Source of the DNA: Sphingomonas sp. BGYR3
GTDB lineage: Bacteria > Pseudomonadota > Alphaproteobacteria > Sphingomonadales > Sphingomonadaceae
Direction of reading: 5' to 3'
Assembly: GCF_025153455.1 (NCBI RefSeq)
Contig: NZ_JANZNT010000002.1
Location: forward strand, 496,001 to 560,000
DNA: 64,000 bases
The notes below the pieces were generated by a model. That model ran no database searches and was not told the origin of the DNA. It saw only the letters and a program-made list of their open reading frames with translations. Below, in pieces: positions 25,394 through 34,393 of this stretch; position 1 is the first letter of the stretch; every line of letters begins with the position of its first letter. The position numbers and the translations under genes were made by a program.

Positions 25394-25981
25394 TTACTGG
25401 ACCAGCCAGGTTGCGGCCGGCGCATCCCCGCGCCAGTCGAACCGCGCACGGCGATGCCCGGCGGATGACAGCCACAACCATTCCAGCGTGTCGAAAACCA
25501 CCTCGACCAGCACGAACTGGGCGCGGGCCTGCGCCTCATCCTCGATCGCCGGTGCGGGCACGGGCCGGGATACCGGCGTGCCGGGGGCGGGCTGAATGGC
25601 GTAACAGGCGCGGGCACCGGGGGCAGAGCGGCCCCATGCCGCCTCCGCCGCCGCATCGCCGCTGTGGATGGCGGCGGTGCCGGACAGGCGCAGTTGCACC
25701 TGCGTCCCCCGGTCATAGGCATGAAGCGCAACGCGCGGCTGATGCTGGATTTCCGTCACCTTGGCGCTGCGCCGGTCGGTGTGAAAGCGGATCAGCCGTG
25801 CCGCCGGGTCGAACCCGCGCAGGACGACGGTGCGCACCGATGGCAAACCGTCCGCGTCCACCGTCGCCACATTCATCGTGCGGAACGGGCTTTTCCGGTC
25901 CACCACCCCGCGCCGCAACAGGCGGAATGCCTCGTCCCGCGTGGCATCAAGATCATCGGCATGGGCAGGAAATGGCTGCAT
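25394..25981 (-). CDS. Pyridoxamine 5'-phosphate oxidase-family flavoprotein
   Basis: A 195-aa protein with the split-barrel FMN-binding fold: FRTMNVATVDADGLPSVRTVVLRGFD and IRFHTDRRSAKVTEIQ are typical FMN-contact segments. The C-terminal part (EVVFDTLEWLWLS...RARFDW) matches the shorter group related to PdxH but lacks the full PdxH C-terminal signature. It is therefore more likely a general flavin-linked reductase or oxidase than the B6 salvage enzyme. Confidence 0.82.
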   Translation of the reverse strand: MQPFPAHADDLDATRDEAFRLLRRGVVDRKSPFRTMNVATVDADGLPSVRTVVLRGFDPAARLIRFHTDRRSAKVTEIQHQPRVALHAYDRGTQVQLRLSGTAAIHSGDAAAEAAWGRSAPGARACYAIQPAPGTPVSRPVPAPAIEDEAQARAQFVLVEVVFDTLEWLWLSSAGHRRARFDWRGDAPAATWLVQ

Positions 25982-26138
25982 GGCGCCGCAGATGGGGATC
26001 GCGACCCGGATTGAAAAGCGGCGCCTTCACGTCCCGCAATGATGCGCCTGCGTATTCGGCACATTGCACCGCAGCGGACAGGGCGTATAACCCTCCTCAA
26101 CCGCAAAAGCGGACATCAGGGGCCAAAGGCAGGATCGA

Positions 26139-27371
26139 ATGTTATACAACGCCTATGAACTCCAGCGGTCGATGCTGGCCGGGGCCAGCGCGTTCGCCAA
26201 TTTCAGCGCCGGATTGCTCAACAACCCCGCCAATCCCTTCGCCTATTTCGGCGGCGGCCCGGTGCTGGCCAGTGCGCTTGAGGTGTTCGCCCATGCCGCC
26301 GCGCCGCGTGGCAAGCCGGCGTTTGGCCTGCACCAGACGGAAATCGACGGGCGGACGGTCGCGGTGCATGAGGAAATCGTGCTGCGCAAACCGTTCGGCC
26401 AGCTCAAGCACTTTGTCCGCGAAGGGGTGACCGGCGGGCCGAAACTGCTGATCGTCGCCCCGATGTCGGGCCATTTCGCCACGCTGCTGCGCGGCACGGT
26501 TCAGCGGATGCTGCCCGAAGCGGACGTGTACATCACCGATTGGCGCGACGCGCGTCAGGTGCCGCTCAGCGACGGCAGCTTCGATCTGGATGACTATATC
26601 GATTATGTCATCGAATTCCTGGCCCATATCGGGGCAGAGGGCGATGCGCGGGCGCATGTGCTGGCCGTGTGTCAGCCATCGGTACCCTGTTATGCCGCCG
26701 CCGCGCTGATGAACGCGGACAAGCATCCCAATCGCCCACTGACGCTGACCATGATGGGCGGCCCCATCGACACGCGTGAGGCGCCGACGGCGGTCAACAC
26801 GCTGGCGACGGAACGGCCGCACGCCTGGTTCGAACAGAATGTGATTGCCACCGTGCCGATGACCTATCCCGGCGCGGGGCGACAGGTATATCCGGGGTTC
26901 CTGCAACTTGCCGGGTTCATGACCATGAACCTTGGCAACCACATGATTTCGCACTGGGAAATGTTCAAACACCTGGTGGCGGGCGATGGCGACAGCGCGG
27001 ATGCGACCATGCGCTTTTACGACGAATATCGCGCGGTTTGCGACATGACCGCCGAATTCTATCTGCAGACCATCGATGTGGTGTTTCAGCGGCACGCCCT
27101 GCCCAAGGGCGAGATGACGCATCGCGGCCGCCCGGTCGATCCTGCCGCAATCACCGATACCGCGATCCTGGCGATCGAGGGCGAGCGGGACGATATTTCC
27201 GGCCTTGGCCAGACCAAGGCCGCGCTGACCCTGGCCAAAAAGCTCGCCCCTGCCATGAAGAAATACCACATGGCCGAGGGTGTCGGCCATTACGGCATCT
27301 TCAACGGCAGCAAATGGCGCACCCGCATCGCGCCGGTGATGGTCGAATGGATGAAAAAGCACGGCGGCTGA
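26139..27371 (+). CDS. phaZ: Intracellular polyhydroxyalkanoate depolymerase
   Basis: Breaks down stored polyhydroxybutyrate granules. 410 aa. The alpha/beta-hydrolase core has the PhaZ nucleophile motif VCQPSVP (Cys178), where the nucleophile is cysteine rather than serine as in Ralstonia PhaZ1. DWRDARQVPLSDGSFDLDDYI and the C-terminal GVGHYGIFNGSKWR (catalytic His) are also typical. It is monocistronic with a 157-bp upstream gap that holds no other gene. No PHA synthase gene is nearby. Confidence 0.92.
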   Translation: MLYNAYELQRSMLAGASAFANFSAGLLNNPANPFAYFGGGPVLASALEVFAHAAAPRGKPAFGLHQTEIDGRTVAVHEEIVLRKPFGQLKHFVREGVTGGPKLLIVAPMSGHFATLLRGTVQRMLPEADVYITDWRDARQVPLSDGSFDLDDYIDYVIEFLAHIGAEGDARAHVLAVCQPSVPCYAAAALMNADKHPNRPLTLTMMGGPIDTREAPTAVNTLATERPHAWFEQNVIATVPMTYPGAGRQVYPGFLQLAGFMTMNLGNHMISHWEMFKHLVAGDGDSADATMRFYDEYRAVCDMTAEFYLQTIDVVFQRHALPKGEMTHRGRPVDPAAITDTAILAIEGERDDISGLGQTKAALTLAKKLAPAMKKYHMAEGVGHYGIFNGSKWRTRIAPVMVEWMKKHGG

Positions 27372-27396
27372 CCCGCCGTCGGCCGTACCTGCCCGG

Positions 27397-27768
27397 TCAG
27401 TCCCAGGCGACAGCGATCCAGCCATAGGCAAGCCAGATCAGCATTCCCCAGACGGCAAGCACGATGGCAATCCCGCCCCAGCTGACCGGGCGGCGGGCCG
27501 CCCGTTCCGCGGCGGCGCGATGTTCGGCCATCAGCGCGGGCGGGATCATCCGCGTCATCACCCACATCCCGGCCGGGATCAGCACCGCCTCGTCCAGCAG
27601 GCCGATCACGGGGATGAAATCGGGAACCAGGTCGATGGGCGACAGGGCATAGGCCGCGATGAATAGGCCGATCAGCCGGGCGGCGATCGGCGTTCGCGGA
27701 TCGCGCGCGGCCAGCCAGATGGCGTGGGATTCCACGCGGATTCGATGGGCCAGGCTGGGACCGTGCAT
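27397..27768 (-). CDS. YkvA-family (DUF1232) membrane protein
   Basis: A 123-aa protein with the DUF1232 core ARLIGLFIAAYALSPIDLVPDFIPVIGLLDEAVLIP (about residues 32-67), a hydrophobic segment following it, and a second membrane helix near the end (IAIVLAVWGMLIWLAYGW). Function of the family is not known. It is convergent with phaZ and lies downstream of the flavoprotein gene at 27823. Confidence 0.85.
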   Translation of the reverse strand: MHGPSLAHRIRVESHAIWLAARDPRTPIAARLIGLFIAAYALSPIDLVPDFIPVIGLLDEAVLIPAGMWVMTRMIPPALMAEHRAAAERAARRPVSWGGIAIVLAVWGMLIWLAYGWIAVAWD

Positions 27769-27822
27769 GGTGCCGTCATCGGGCGCGCCTGACCGATCGT
27801 CAAGCGCGCCCGCGATGCCGGG

Positions 27823-28308
27823 TTACAGCGTCGTTTCGACGTGCCGCCCCGCTTCTTCCGGCTTGATCTTCATGCCGGTCAGCATCTTCAACTTGCCGGT
27901 CAGGCTTTCGTCGCCTTCCCAGATTTCCGCATCGTTCAGCTCGAACCGCAGCATCAGCAGGCTGGGGTCGTTGCGCCCGCCATCGAACCATGCCTCGACC
28001 ATCGGCGACCAATAGCGGTCGATGACCGCCGTGTCGGTTTCGGGCACGATGCGGCCGGAAATACAGGCGAACAGTTTGTGATCCTTTGACGCGAACTGGG
28101 CCATGGCCGATCCGCCGGATGCCAGCCGGTTGTCGCGGCTGGTATAGAACCAGAACTTGCCATTCGCATCCTCGTCCAGGATCGCGGTCATCGGCAGGGC
28201 GTGATCGAAACTGTCGTCCAGCCGCACCATCACGAACGGGCTGGCCGCCATCTTCTTCCACATCCGCTCGCGCACCTGCGCAACATCGCCATTGTCCATC
28301 TTGTCCAT
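27823..28308 (-). CDS. Pyridoxamine 5'-phosphate oxidase-like general-stress protein
   Basis: A 161-aa protein of the small FMN-binding split-barrel group often called general stress protein 26-like. Segments MWKKMAASPFVMVRL, HALPMTAILDEDANGKFWFYTSRDNRLA and YWSPMVEAWFDGGRNDPSLLMLRF are characteristic. The substrate is unknown. An AAAGGAGCGTCTG ribosome-binding region precedes the ATG. It is followed by the DUF1232 gene on the same strand. Confidence 0.82.
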   Translation of the reverse strand: MDKMDNGDVAQVRERMWKKMAASPFVMVRLDDSFDHALPMTAILDEDANGKFWFYTSRDNRLASGGSAMAQFASKDHKLFACISGRIVPETDTAVIDRYWSPMVEAWFDGGRNDPSLLMLRFELNDAEIWEGDESLTGKLKMLTGMKIKPEEAGRHVETTL

Positions 28309-28368
28309 CAGACGCTCCTTTCCGGGGGTATGCGCGTCGAACGGGCGGATGGGGGACGGGTTCCGCGA

Positions 28369-29118
28369 TCAGAACCCGAATGAAGCGAACAGGGCGATCC
28401 GGTCGCCGGAATTGGTGCGATCCGCGATTGGAGGCGCGGGGGTGTCGAACCGGACATTCGTGCCGGTATAGCGGGCGCCAACGGTCGCCGGCCCGATCAC
28501 ATATTCGGCGCTGACGCCCCAGTCGGTATAGCTGCCGCCCGGGCGCAGGCGATTGGCGCGAACGGGGTCATCCACCGAACCGGTCGACCGGCCGACATGG
28601 GCGGACAGGGTCCATGGCGTTGCAGGCACGCCAACGCTGCCCCGGGCTGACAGGTAGAGATTGTCCCCGCCAATGCTGCTCTGTTCGGGCGCATAGCTGG
28701 CCGACAGGTCGACCTGAACCGGGCCGAGCGAACCGCCCACCTCTCCGTTCAATTCGCCATAGGCGGTGTCGTCGCTGCCCGGAAAGAAATGGCCGATCAC
28801 GCGGCCGCGCAGCGTGAACGGGCCGGCATCCTCGCTGATCCCCGCAATCAGGTCGATGGCGGCATCCGCGCCGCCATGGCGGGCGCTGTTGCGGGTGGAA
28901 ACGGCACGGGCGGCGATATCCACGCCGCTGACCGTGACCGAGCCATAGACGTCCAGTGCGGGATCGCCGTCGCTCCACGACAGGCCGCGCCGCCGATGAT
29001 CGGTCGTCGCCTCGACCAGCAGGGCGGCGTCGGTCCGGTCCTGTGCAATGGCCGGCGTTGCGGGGATGGCCGCCGCCAGAGATGCGGCGGCCAGGATCAG
29101 CGTCTTTCGATCAGTCAT
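28369..29118 (-). CDS. TorF-family putative porin
   Basis: A 249-aa outer-membrane protein. A signal peptide (MTDRKTLILAAASLAAAIPATPAIA, cleavage after AIA) is followed by alternating amphipathic beta strands. The C-terminus ends in Phe (DRIALFASFGF), the usual outer-membrane insertion signal. SWSDGDPALDVYGSVTVSGVDI and GGSYTDWGVSAEYVIGPATVGARYTGT are typical of the TorF (Gcw_chp) group. Its start overlaps the end of the upstream gene by 8 bp. Confidence 0.82.
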   Translation of the reverse strand: MTDRKTLILAAASLAAAIPATPAIAQDRTDAALLVEATTDHRRRGLSWSDGDPALDVYGSVTVSGVDIAARAVSTRNSARHGGADAAIDLIAGISEDAGPFTLRGRVIGHFFPGSDDTAYGELNGEVGGSLGPVQVDLSASYAPEQSSIGGDNLYLSARGSVGVPATPWTLSAHVGRSTGSVDDPVRANRLRPGGSYTDWGVSAEYVIGPATVGARYTGTNVRFDTPAPPIADRTNSGDRIALFASFGF

Positions 29119-29542
29119 TCGACGCGACTACTGCCAGCCGGTCGATTTCGGCAAGCAGTGTCGCGCGGTCTTCGCTGGCAATCGCGGCCAGCCGTTGCTG
29201 GATCGCGGGCGCACGGCCGGCAATCGCGCGGTCGATCTGACGCGCCAGAGCCCGGCAATCGCCGGCGATCGTCCCCTTCTGGCTGCGGTCGGTGGCGACC
29301 AGTCGGGCGGGCAGCGTCGATCCGGTCACCGACCGCTCGACCTTCACCACCGCCTGCCAGTCGCATTGCTGCGTGCTGGCCCGCATCGGCGGAGCGATGC
29401 CGCGCTGGCGGGTTTCGATCTCGACCGTCGCACCATAGGCGGCGGTCACGTCGCGGCCCTGGTGCTGGATCGTCACTTGATGGGCGTCGATGGGAAGGGC
29501 CAGGGCGGCGATTGCCGACGCTGTGGCCAGGATCATCTGCAT
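29111..29542 (-). CDS. Hypothetical exported protein
   Basis: A 143-aa protein with a short signal peptide (MQMILATASAIAALALPIDA, cleavage after IDA). The mature region has a conserved-looking Cys pair (STQQCDWQ and AGDCRAL) and helical repeats near the end (QIDRAIAGRAPAIQQRLAAI). Periplasmic location is expected. It overlaps the TorF-like porin gene by 8 bp and is probably co-transcribed with it. Family not recognised. Confidence 0.7.
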   Translation of the reverse strand: MQMILATASAIAALALPIDAHQVTIQHQGRDVTAAYGATVEIETRQRGIAPPMRASTQQCDWQAVVKVERSVTGSTLPARLVATDRSQKGTIAGDCRALARQIDRAIAGRAPAIQQRLAAIASEDRATLLAEIDRLAVVASND

Positions 29543-29626
29543 CTCATTTGGCTCCTGCGGTGTGGCCCCCTCTTTGGCGGGGGGCCTGTCACCCTACTTA
29601 GCAGCAGGAGCCGGCACGCGATCCTC

Positions 29627-29654
29627 AAAGGCTGTGGTTATGGCCATAGCCTTT
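29627..29654 (-). terminator. Hairpin downstream of the thiolase gene
   Basis: AAAGGCT (29627-29633) pairs with AGCCTTT (29648-29654), extended inward by a G-U pair and TGG/CCA. It lies 13 bp after the thiolase stop and 85 bp before the small exported-protein gene. The U tract is weak, so strength is uncertain. Confidence 0.55.
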
Positions 29655-29667
29655 GCCTATCATCCCG

Positions 29668-30846
29668 TCACAGCACCTCGAACAGGCCGGCCGCGCCCAT
29701 GCCGCCGCCGACGCACATGGTGACCACGACATATTTCGCGCCGCGCCGCTTGCCTTCGATCAGGGCATGGCCGGTCATCCGCGCGCCGCTCATGCCGTAC
29801 GGGTGGCCGATGGAAATGGCGCCGCCATTGACGTTCAGCAGCTCGTCCGGGATGCCCAGCGTGTCCTGACAATACAGGACCTGCACGGCAAACGCCTCGT
29901 TCAGTTCCCACAGGCCGATATCGTCCATCTTGAGGTTGAACCGCTCAAGCAGGGCGGGGATGGCATAGACCGGGCCGATGCCCATTTCATCGGGCTTGGT
30001 GCCCGCCACCGCCATGCCGACATAGCGGCCCAGCGGGGTCAGGCCGCGCTTTTCGGCGACCTTTTCCTCCATCAGCACGGCCGCCGACGATCCGTCGGAC
30101 AGCTGGCTGGCATTGCCCGCGGTGATGTGTGCGTTCGGCCCCATGACGGGCTGAAGCGCGGCCAGACCCTCTGCCGTGGTGTCGGCGCGGTTGCCCTCGT
30201 CCCGGGTCAGGGTCACTTCCTTTTGCGTGACTTCCTTGGTCTCCTTGTTAACGACGTTCATCGTCGCGGTGACCGGAATGATCTCGTCGTCGAACTTGCC
30301 CGCGGCCTGCGCCGCTGCGGTCCGCTGCTGCGAGCGAAGGCCATATGCGTCCTGACGGTCGCGCCCGATGCCATAGCGGGTGGACACGATTTCCGCCGTC
30401 TGCAGCATCGGCATATAGATATCGCCGTGCATCGCCAGCAATTCGGGGTCCGGCGCGATCCGCATCTGCGGCGTCTGAACCAGGCTGATGCTTTCCACCC
30501 CGCCACCGATGGCGATGTCCATATTGTCGGTGATGATCTGCTTGGCCGCCGTGGCAATCGCCATCAGGCCCGATGCGCACTGACGGTCGACCGACATGCC
30601 GGCGACGGAAATGGGCAGGCCGGCGCGCAGTGCGGCGTTGCGGGCGATGTTCCCTGCCTGGCTGCCCTGTTGAAGCGCCGCGCCGAACACCACGTCCTGA
30701 ACCTCTGCCCCGTCGATCCCGGCCCGCTCGACGGCGGCCCGGATGGAATGGGCGGCCAGCGTCGGGGCGGGCAGGTTGTTGAACGCGCCGCGATAGGCGC
30801 GGCCGATCGGCGTGCGGGCGGTGGATACGATGACGGCTGAACGCAT
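29668..30846 (-). CDS. Thiolase (acetyl-CoA C-acyltransferase)
   Basis: Condenses or cleaves acyl-CoA with CoA. 392 aa. The nucleophile Cys90 is in [10 protein letters not shown]; the second-half motifs are [23 protein letters not shown] (catalytic His) and [11 protein letters not shown] (second Cys). The type cannot be fixed from sequence alone: beta-oxidation FadA-like or biosynthetic PhaA-like are both possible. It is preceded by a MaoC-type hydratase gene 18 bp upstream on the same strand, which favours fatty-acid or polyester metabolism. Confidence 0.93.
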   Translation of the reverse strand: MRSAVIVSTARTPIGRAYRGAFNNLPAPTLAAHSIRAAVERAGIDGAEVQDVVFGAALQQGSQAGNIARNAALRAGLPISVAGMSVDRQCASGLMAIATAAKQIITDNMDIAIGGGVESISLVQTPQMRIAPDPELLAMHGDIYMPMLQTAEIVSTRYGIGRDRQDAYGLRSQQRTAAAQAAGKFDDEIIPVTATMNVVNKETKEVTQKEVTLTRDEGNRADTTAEGLAALQPVMGPNAHITAGNASQLSDGSSAAVLMEEKVAEKRGLTPLGRYVGMAVAGTKPDEMGIGPVYAIPALLERFNLKMDDIGLWELNEAFAVQVLYCQDTLGIPDELLNVNGGAISIGHPYGMSGARMTGHALIEGKRRGAKYVVVTMCVGGGMGAAGLFEVL

Positions 30847-30864
30847 GGGTCCGGTTCCTCTCGG

Positions 30865-31329
30865 TTATGGGGTATCGATGAAAATCTGGCCGATCCATTC
30901 GGCGATCAGGGCGGGTTTTTCCTGTCCCTCGATCTCCACGGTGAATTCGGTCGTCTGTTGCCACTGGCCGGGGCGCTTTTCAGTGACGGCCAGCAGCTTG
31001 AAATGGCCGCGCACCCGGCTGCCCGACCGGACGGGGGTCAGGAAACGGACACGCTCCCCGCCATAATTCACGCCCATGCGCAGGCCGCGGATCTGGGGCA
31101 TCCCGGCGCTGTCCGACAGCATGGGCATCAGCGACAGGGTGAGGAAACCGTGCGCGATGGTGCCGCCGAACGGCGTTGCCGCCGCCCGTTCGGGATCGAC
31201 ATGGATGAACTGGTGATCGCCCGTCGCCTCGGCAAAACGGTCGATCATCGCCTGGGTCACCGTCACCCAATCGGATACGCGCACCGACCCGGCGGTTGCT
31301 GCATATTCCTGGATGGTCAGCGTCTGCAC
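30865..31329 (-). CDS. MaoC-like (R)-specific enoyl-CoA hydratase
   Basis: A 154-aa hot-dog-fold protein, start GTG at 31329 (MQTLTIQEYAATAGS). The hydratase active-site motif is seen in AEATGDHQFIHVDPERA...GTIAHGFLTLSL, with the catalytic Asp/His pair. Such enzymes hydrate enoyl-CoA to (R)-3-hydroxyacyl-CoA, linking beta-oxidation and polyhydroxyalkanoates. It is the first gene of a pair with the thiolase and is divergent from putA (119-bp gap). Confidence 0.9.
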   Translation of the reverse strand: MQTLTIQEYAATAGSVRVSDWVTVTQAMIDRFAEATGDHQFIHVDPERAAATPFGGTIAHGFLTLSLMPMLSDSAGMPQIRGLRMGVNYGGERVRFLTPVRSGSRVRGHFKLLAVTEKRPGQWQQTTEFTVEIEGQEKPALIAEWIGQIFIDTP

Positions 31330-31448
31330 GGCATTCCCCTCGGCGCACTTTCGTCGCATAGCGCCTAACCATGATCTAGGTCGGGGCAGGGCATGGTTGC
31401 AAGCCTCGGCTGACCGAGCACACGAAAGCATAGAAAGTCCTAGCGTCA

Positions 31449-34385
31449 ATGTCCCTAGAATCCATGGTCGCCCTGCACCGCGCCAGCGAACCCGATGTTC
31501 TAAAACCCCTGATCGAGCGTGCGCGGACGACCCCTGAGTCGCGCGGGCGTATCGTTGCCGAAGCATCCGGCCTGATCGCGGAACTGCGCGCGGCGCAGAC
31601 GCGGGGGTGGGTGAACCAGTTTCTGCAGGAATATCGCCTGAACTCGTCAGAGGGGGTGGCCCTGCTCAGCCTGGCAGAGGCGTTCCTGCGCGTGCCCGAT
31701 CCGGAAACCGCCGACCTGCTGATCGCGGACAAGCTGGGCGATGCGGATTGGCGCGCCCATGCGGGGAAATCCAATTCCGCGCTGGTGAACAGCGCCACCT
31801 GGGGCCTGGTGATGGGCCGCGCGCTGGTGGGCGAGGGGGAGGGCGGGCCGCTGCGCCGCCTGCTCTCTCGCGCCGGCGAACCGTTCGTGCGTCAGGCCGT
31901 CGGCGCCGCCATGAAGATGATGGGCGAGGTGTTCGTGATGGGCCGCACCATCGACGAAGCCATGCGCCGCATGAAAAGGCCGGAAAACAACGGCTTCACG
32001 GCCAGCTTTGACATGCTGGGCGAAGCGGCGCGGACGGCGGAGGATGCCGAACGCTATTTCGCGGCCTATGGTCAGGCGATCCGTGCCGTTGGCGCTGACC
32101 CGGCGGCCGGACATTCGGTGTCGGTCAAGCTGTCCGCGCTCCATCCGCGATACGAGGTCGCGCAATGGGAACGCTGCGTGCCCGAACTGACCGCGATGCT
32201 TGCCGAACTGGCGGCAGAGGCGGCCCGGCTGAACATCGCGCTGACCGTGGATGCGGAGGAGAGCGAGCGGCTGGAAATGAGCCTGGCGATCATCGGCGAT
32301 GTCGCGCGGCGGCCCGCCCTTTCCGGCTGGGACGGGTTCGGCATGGCGGTTCAGGCCTATTCCAAGCGCGCGCGGGCGGTGATCGGCTGGGCCGACGCGC
32401 TTGGCCGGCCGATGAACGTGCGGCTGGTCAAGGGCGCCTATTGGGACAGCGAGATCAAGCGGACGCAGGTCGAGGGTCTGTCGGATTATCCCCTGTTCAC
32501 GCGCAAGGCGGCGACCGACGTGTCGTATCTTGCCTGTGCGCGCGACATGCTGGCGGCGCGCAACATCCGCCCGGCCTTTGCCAGCCATAATGCGCTGACG
32601 GTGGCGACGATCCTGGATTGGGCGGGGGATTCCCGCGATTTCGAATTTCAGCGCCTGCACGGCATGGGCGAGGGGCTGTACGAGGCGCTGGTGCAGGAAC
32701 GCGGCTATCGCTGCCGCATCTATGCGCCGGTCGGCGGTCACCGGGACCTTCTGGCCTATCTGGTCCGCCGGTTGCTGGAAAATGGCGCGAACTCCAGTTT
32801 CGTGCATCAGCTGGCCGATGCCGACACCTCGGACGCCGAACTGCTGGCCGATCCGGTGGAAAAGGTGGCGGCGCTGGGCGGGACGCGGCATCCCAGCATC
32901 CCGCTGCCCCGCGACCTGATGGGCGCATGGCGCAACAGCGAGGGGCTGGACCTGAATGACCGGACCGTGCTGGCGGGCGTTGCCGGTGCGATCGCCGGGG
33001 TGCCCTTGCCCGCGGCGAACGATCGGGGACAGACGCCCGACCGCGCCATCGCACGCGCGCACGTGGCCTTTTCCGCATGGTCGGCAACGCCGCTGGCGGC
33101 GCGGGCCGCCGCGCTGGATTGCTATGCCGACCTGATCGAGGCGAACCGGATCGAGCTGATGGCGCTGTGCGTGAAGGAGGCGTTCAAGACGCTGCCCGAC
33201 GCGCTGGGCGAAATCCGCGAGGCGGCCGATTTCTGCCGCTATTACGCGCATCAGGCGCGCACCGGCCTGTCGCCCGTTACCCTGCCGGGGCCGACGGGGG
33301 AACGGAACGAACTGCGCTTTGGCGGGCGCGGCGTCTGGGCGACGGTGGCGCCGTGGAACTTCCCGCTGGCGATCTTTACCGGTCAGAATGCCGCTGCGCT
33401 GGTCGCGGGCAACACCGTGGTGGCCAAGCCTGCGCCGCAAACCCCGCTGATCGCCGCGCGCGCCGTCGAACTGGCGCATCAGGCCGGCATCCCCGCCGAT
33501 GCGCTGGTGCTGGTGACCGGCGGGCCTGAGGTCGGCGCTGCCCTGGTCGCCGATCCGCGGGTGGCGGGCGTTGCCTTTACCGGATCGACCGCCACGGCAA
33601 AGAAAATCGCGCGCAGCCTGCTGGATGACGACACGCGGCCGATCGTGCCGCTGATCGCCGAAACCGGCGGGATCAACGCGATGATCGTGGATTCCACCGC
33701 GCTGCCCGAACAGGTGGCGGCCGATGTGCTGACCAGCGCCTTTCGCTCGGCCGGTCAACGCTGTTCGGCGCTTCGCCTGCTGCTGGTGCAGGAAGAGATT
33801 GCCGATGGCATGATCCGGATGCTGAAGGGCGCGATGGATCAGCTTCGCCTGGGCGATCCGGCCGATCCGTCGAACGATATCGGGCCGGTGATCGACCGTG
33901 CCGCCTATGACAGGCTGATGACCTATCGCGAAAGCCAGCGGGCGCGCTGGGTTCATACCGTCGATGCGCCCGCAGACGGCCTGTTCGTCCCGCCGACGAT
34001 CATCGGGTTGGACCGGCCGGAGGACCTGACCGCCGAATGGTTCGGGCCGCTGCTCCACATCGCCACGTGGAAAGCGGGCGCGCTGGCCGAAACCATCGCG
34101 CGCGTGAACGCCAGCGGCTATGGCCTGACCATGGGCCTGCACAGCCGCATCGCCCGCGCCGCCGACCTGATTGAGGCTGAGGGGAGGGCGGGTAACCTCT
34201 ATATCAACCGCAGCATGATCGGCGCGGTCGTCGGCAGCCAGCCGTTCGGCGGAGAAGGTCTGTCCGGCACCGGGCCAAAGGCGGGGGGCCCGCATTACCT
34301 GCACCGGTTCTGCGTCGAACGGGCGATCAGTGTCGATACGACCAGCGCCGGCGGGAACGCCAGCCTGCTCAGCCTGGAGGATTGA
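31449..34385 (+). CDS. putA: Bifunctional proline dehydrogenase / glutamate-semialdehyde dehydrogenase
   Basis: Oxidises proline to glutamate in two steps. 978 aa. Proline dehydrogenase barrel (about residues 100-440): RLVKGAYWDSEIKRTQVEG, FASHNALTVA, RLHGMGEGLYE and YAPVGGHRDLLAYLVRRLLENG (FAD site). Aldehyde dehydrogenase domain (about 520-960): FTGSTATAKKIA, general-base Glu in IAETGGINAMIV, and catalytic Cys in SAGQRCSALRL. There is no N-terminal ribbon-helix-helix domain, so unlike E. coli PutA it cannot repress its own gene. No putP is next to it. Confidence 0.96.
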   Translation: MSLESMVALHRASEPDVLKPLIERARTTPESRGRIVAEASGLIAELRAAQTRGWVNQFLQEYRLNSSEGVALLSLAEAFLRVPDPETADLLIADKLGDADWRAHAGKSNSALVNSATWGLVMGRALVGEGEGGPLRRLLSRAGEPFVRQAVGAAMKMMGEVFVMGRTIDEAMRRMKRPENNGFTASFDMLGEAARTAEDAERYFAAYGQAIRAVGADPAAGHSVSVKLSALHPRYEVAQWERCVPELTAMLAELAAEAARLNIALTVDAEESERLEMSLAIIGDVARRPALSGWDGFGMAVQAYSKRARAVIGWADALGRPMNVRLVKGAYWDSEIKRTQVEGLSDYPLFTRKAATDVSYLACARDMLAARNIRPAFASHNALTVATILDWAGDSRDFEFQRLHGMGEGLYEALVQERGYRCRIYAPVGGHRDLLAYLVRRLLENGANSSFVHQLADADTSDAELLADPVEKVAALGGTRHPSIPLPRDLMGAWRNSEGLDLNDRTVLAGVAGAIAGVPLPAANDRGQTPDRAIARAHVAFSAWSATPLAARAAALDCYADLIEANRIELMALCVKEAFKTLPDALGEIREAADFCRYYAHQARTGLSPVTLPGPTGERNELRFGGRGVWATVAPWNFPLAIFTGQNAAALVAGNTVVAKPAPQTPLIAARAVELAHQAGIPADALVLVTGGPEVGAALVADPRVAGVAFTGSTATAKKIARSLLDDDTRPIVPLIAETGGINAMIVDSTALPEQVAADVLTSAFRSAGQRCSALRLLLVQEEIADGMIRMLKGAMDQLRLGDPADPSNDIGPVIDRAAYDRLMTYRESQRARWVHTVDAPADGLFVPPTIIGLDRPEDLTAEWFGPLLHIATWKAGALAETIARVNASGYGLTMGLHSRIARAADLIEAEGRAGNLYINRSMIGAVVGSQPFGGEGLSGTGPKAGGPHYLHRFCVERAISVDTTSAGGNASLLSLED

Positions 34386-34393
34386 TCGACCCT

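Noticed and set aside
31647..34304. 885-aa open frame antisense to putA
   Set aside because: Same shadow pattern; all PutA motifs are on the plus strand.
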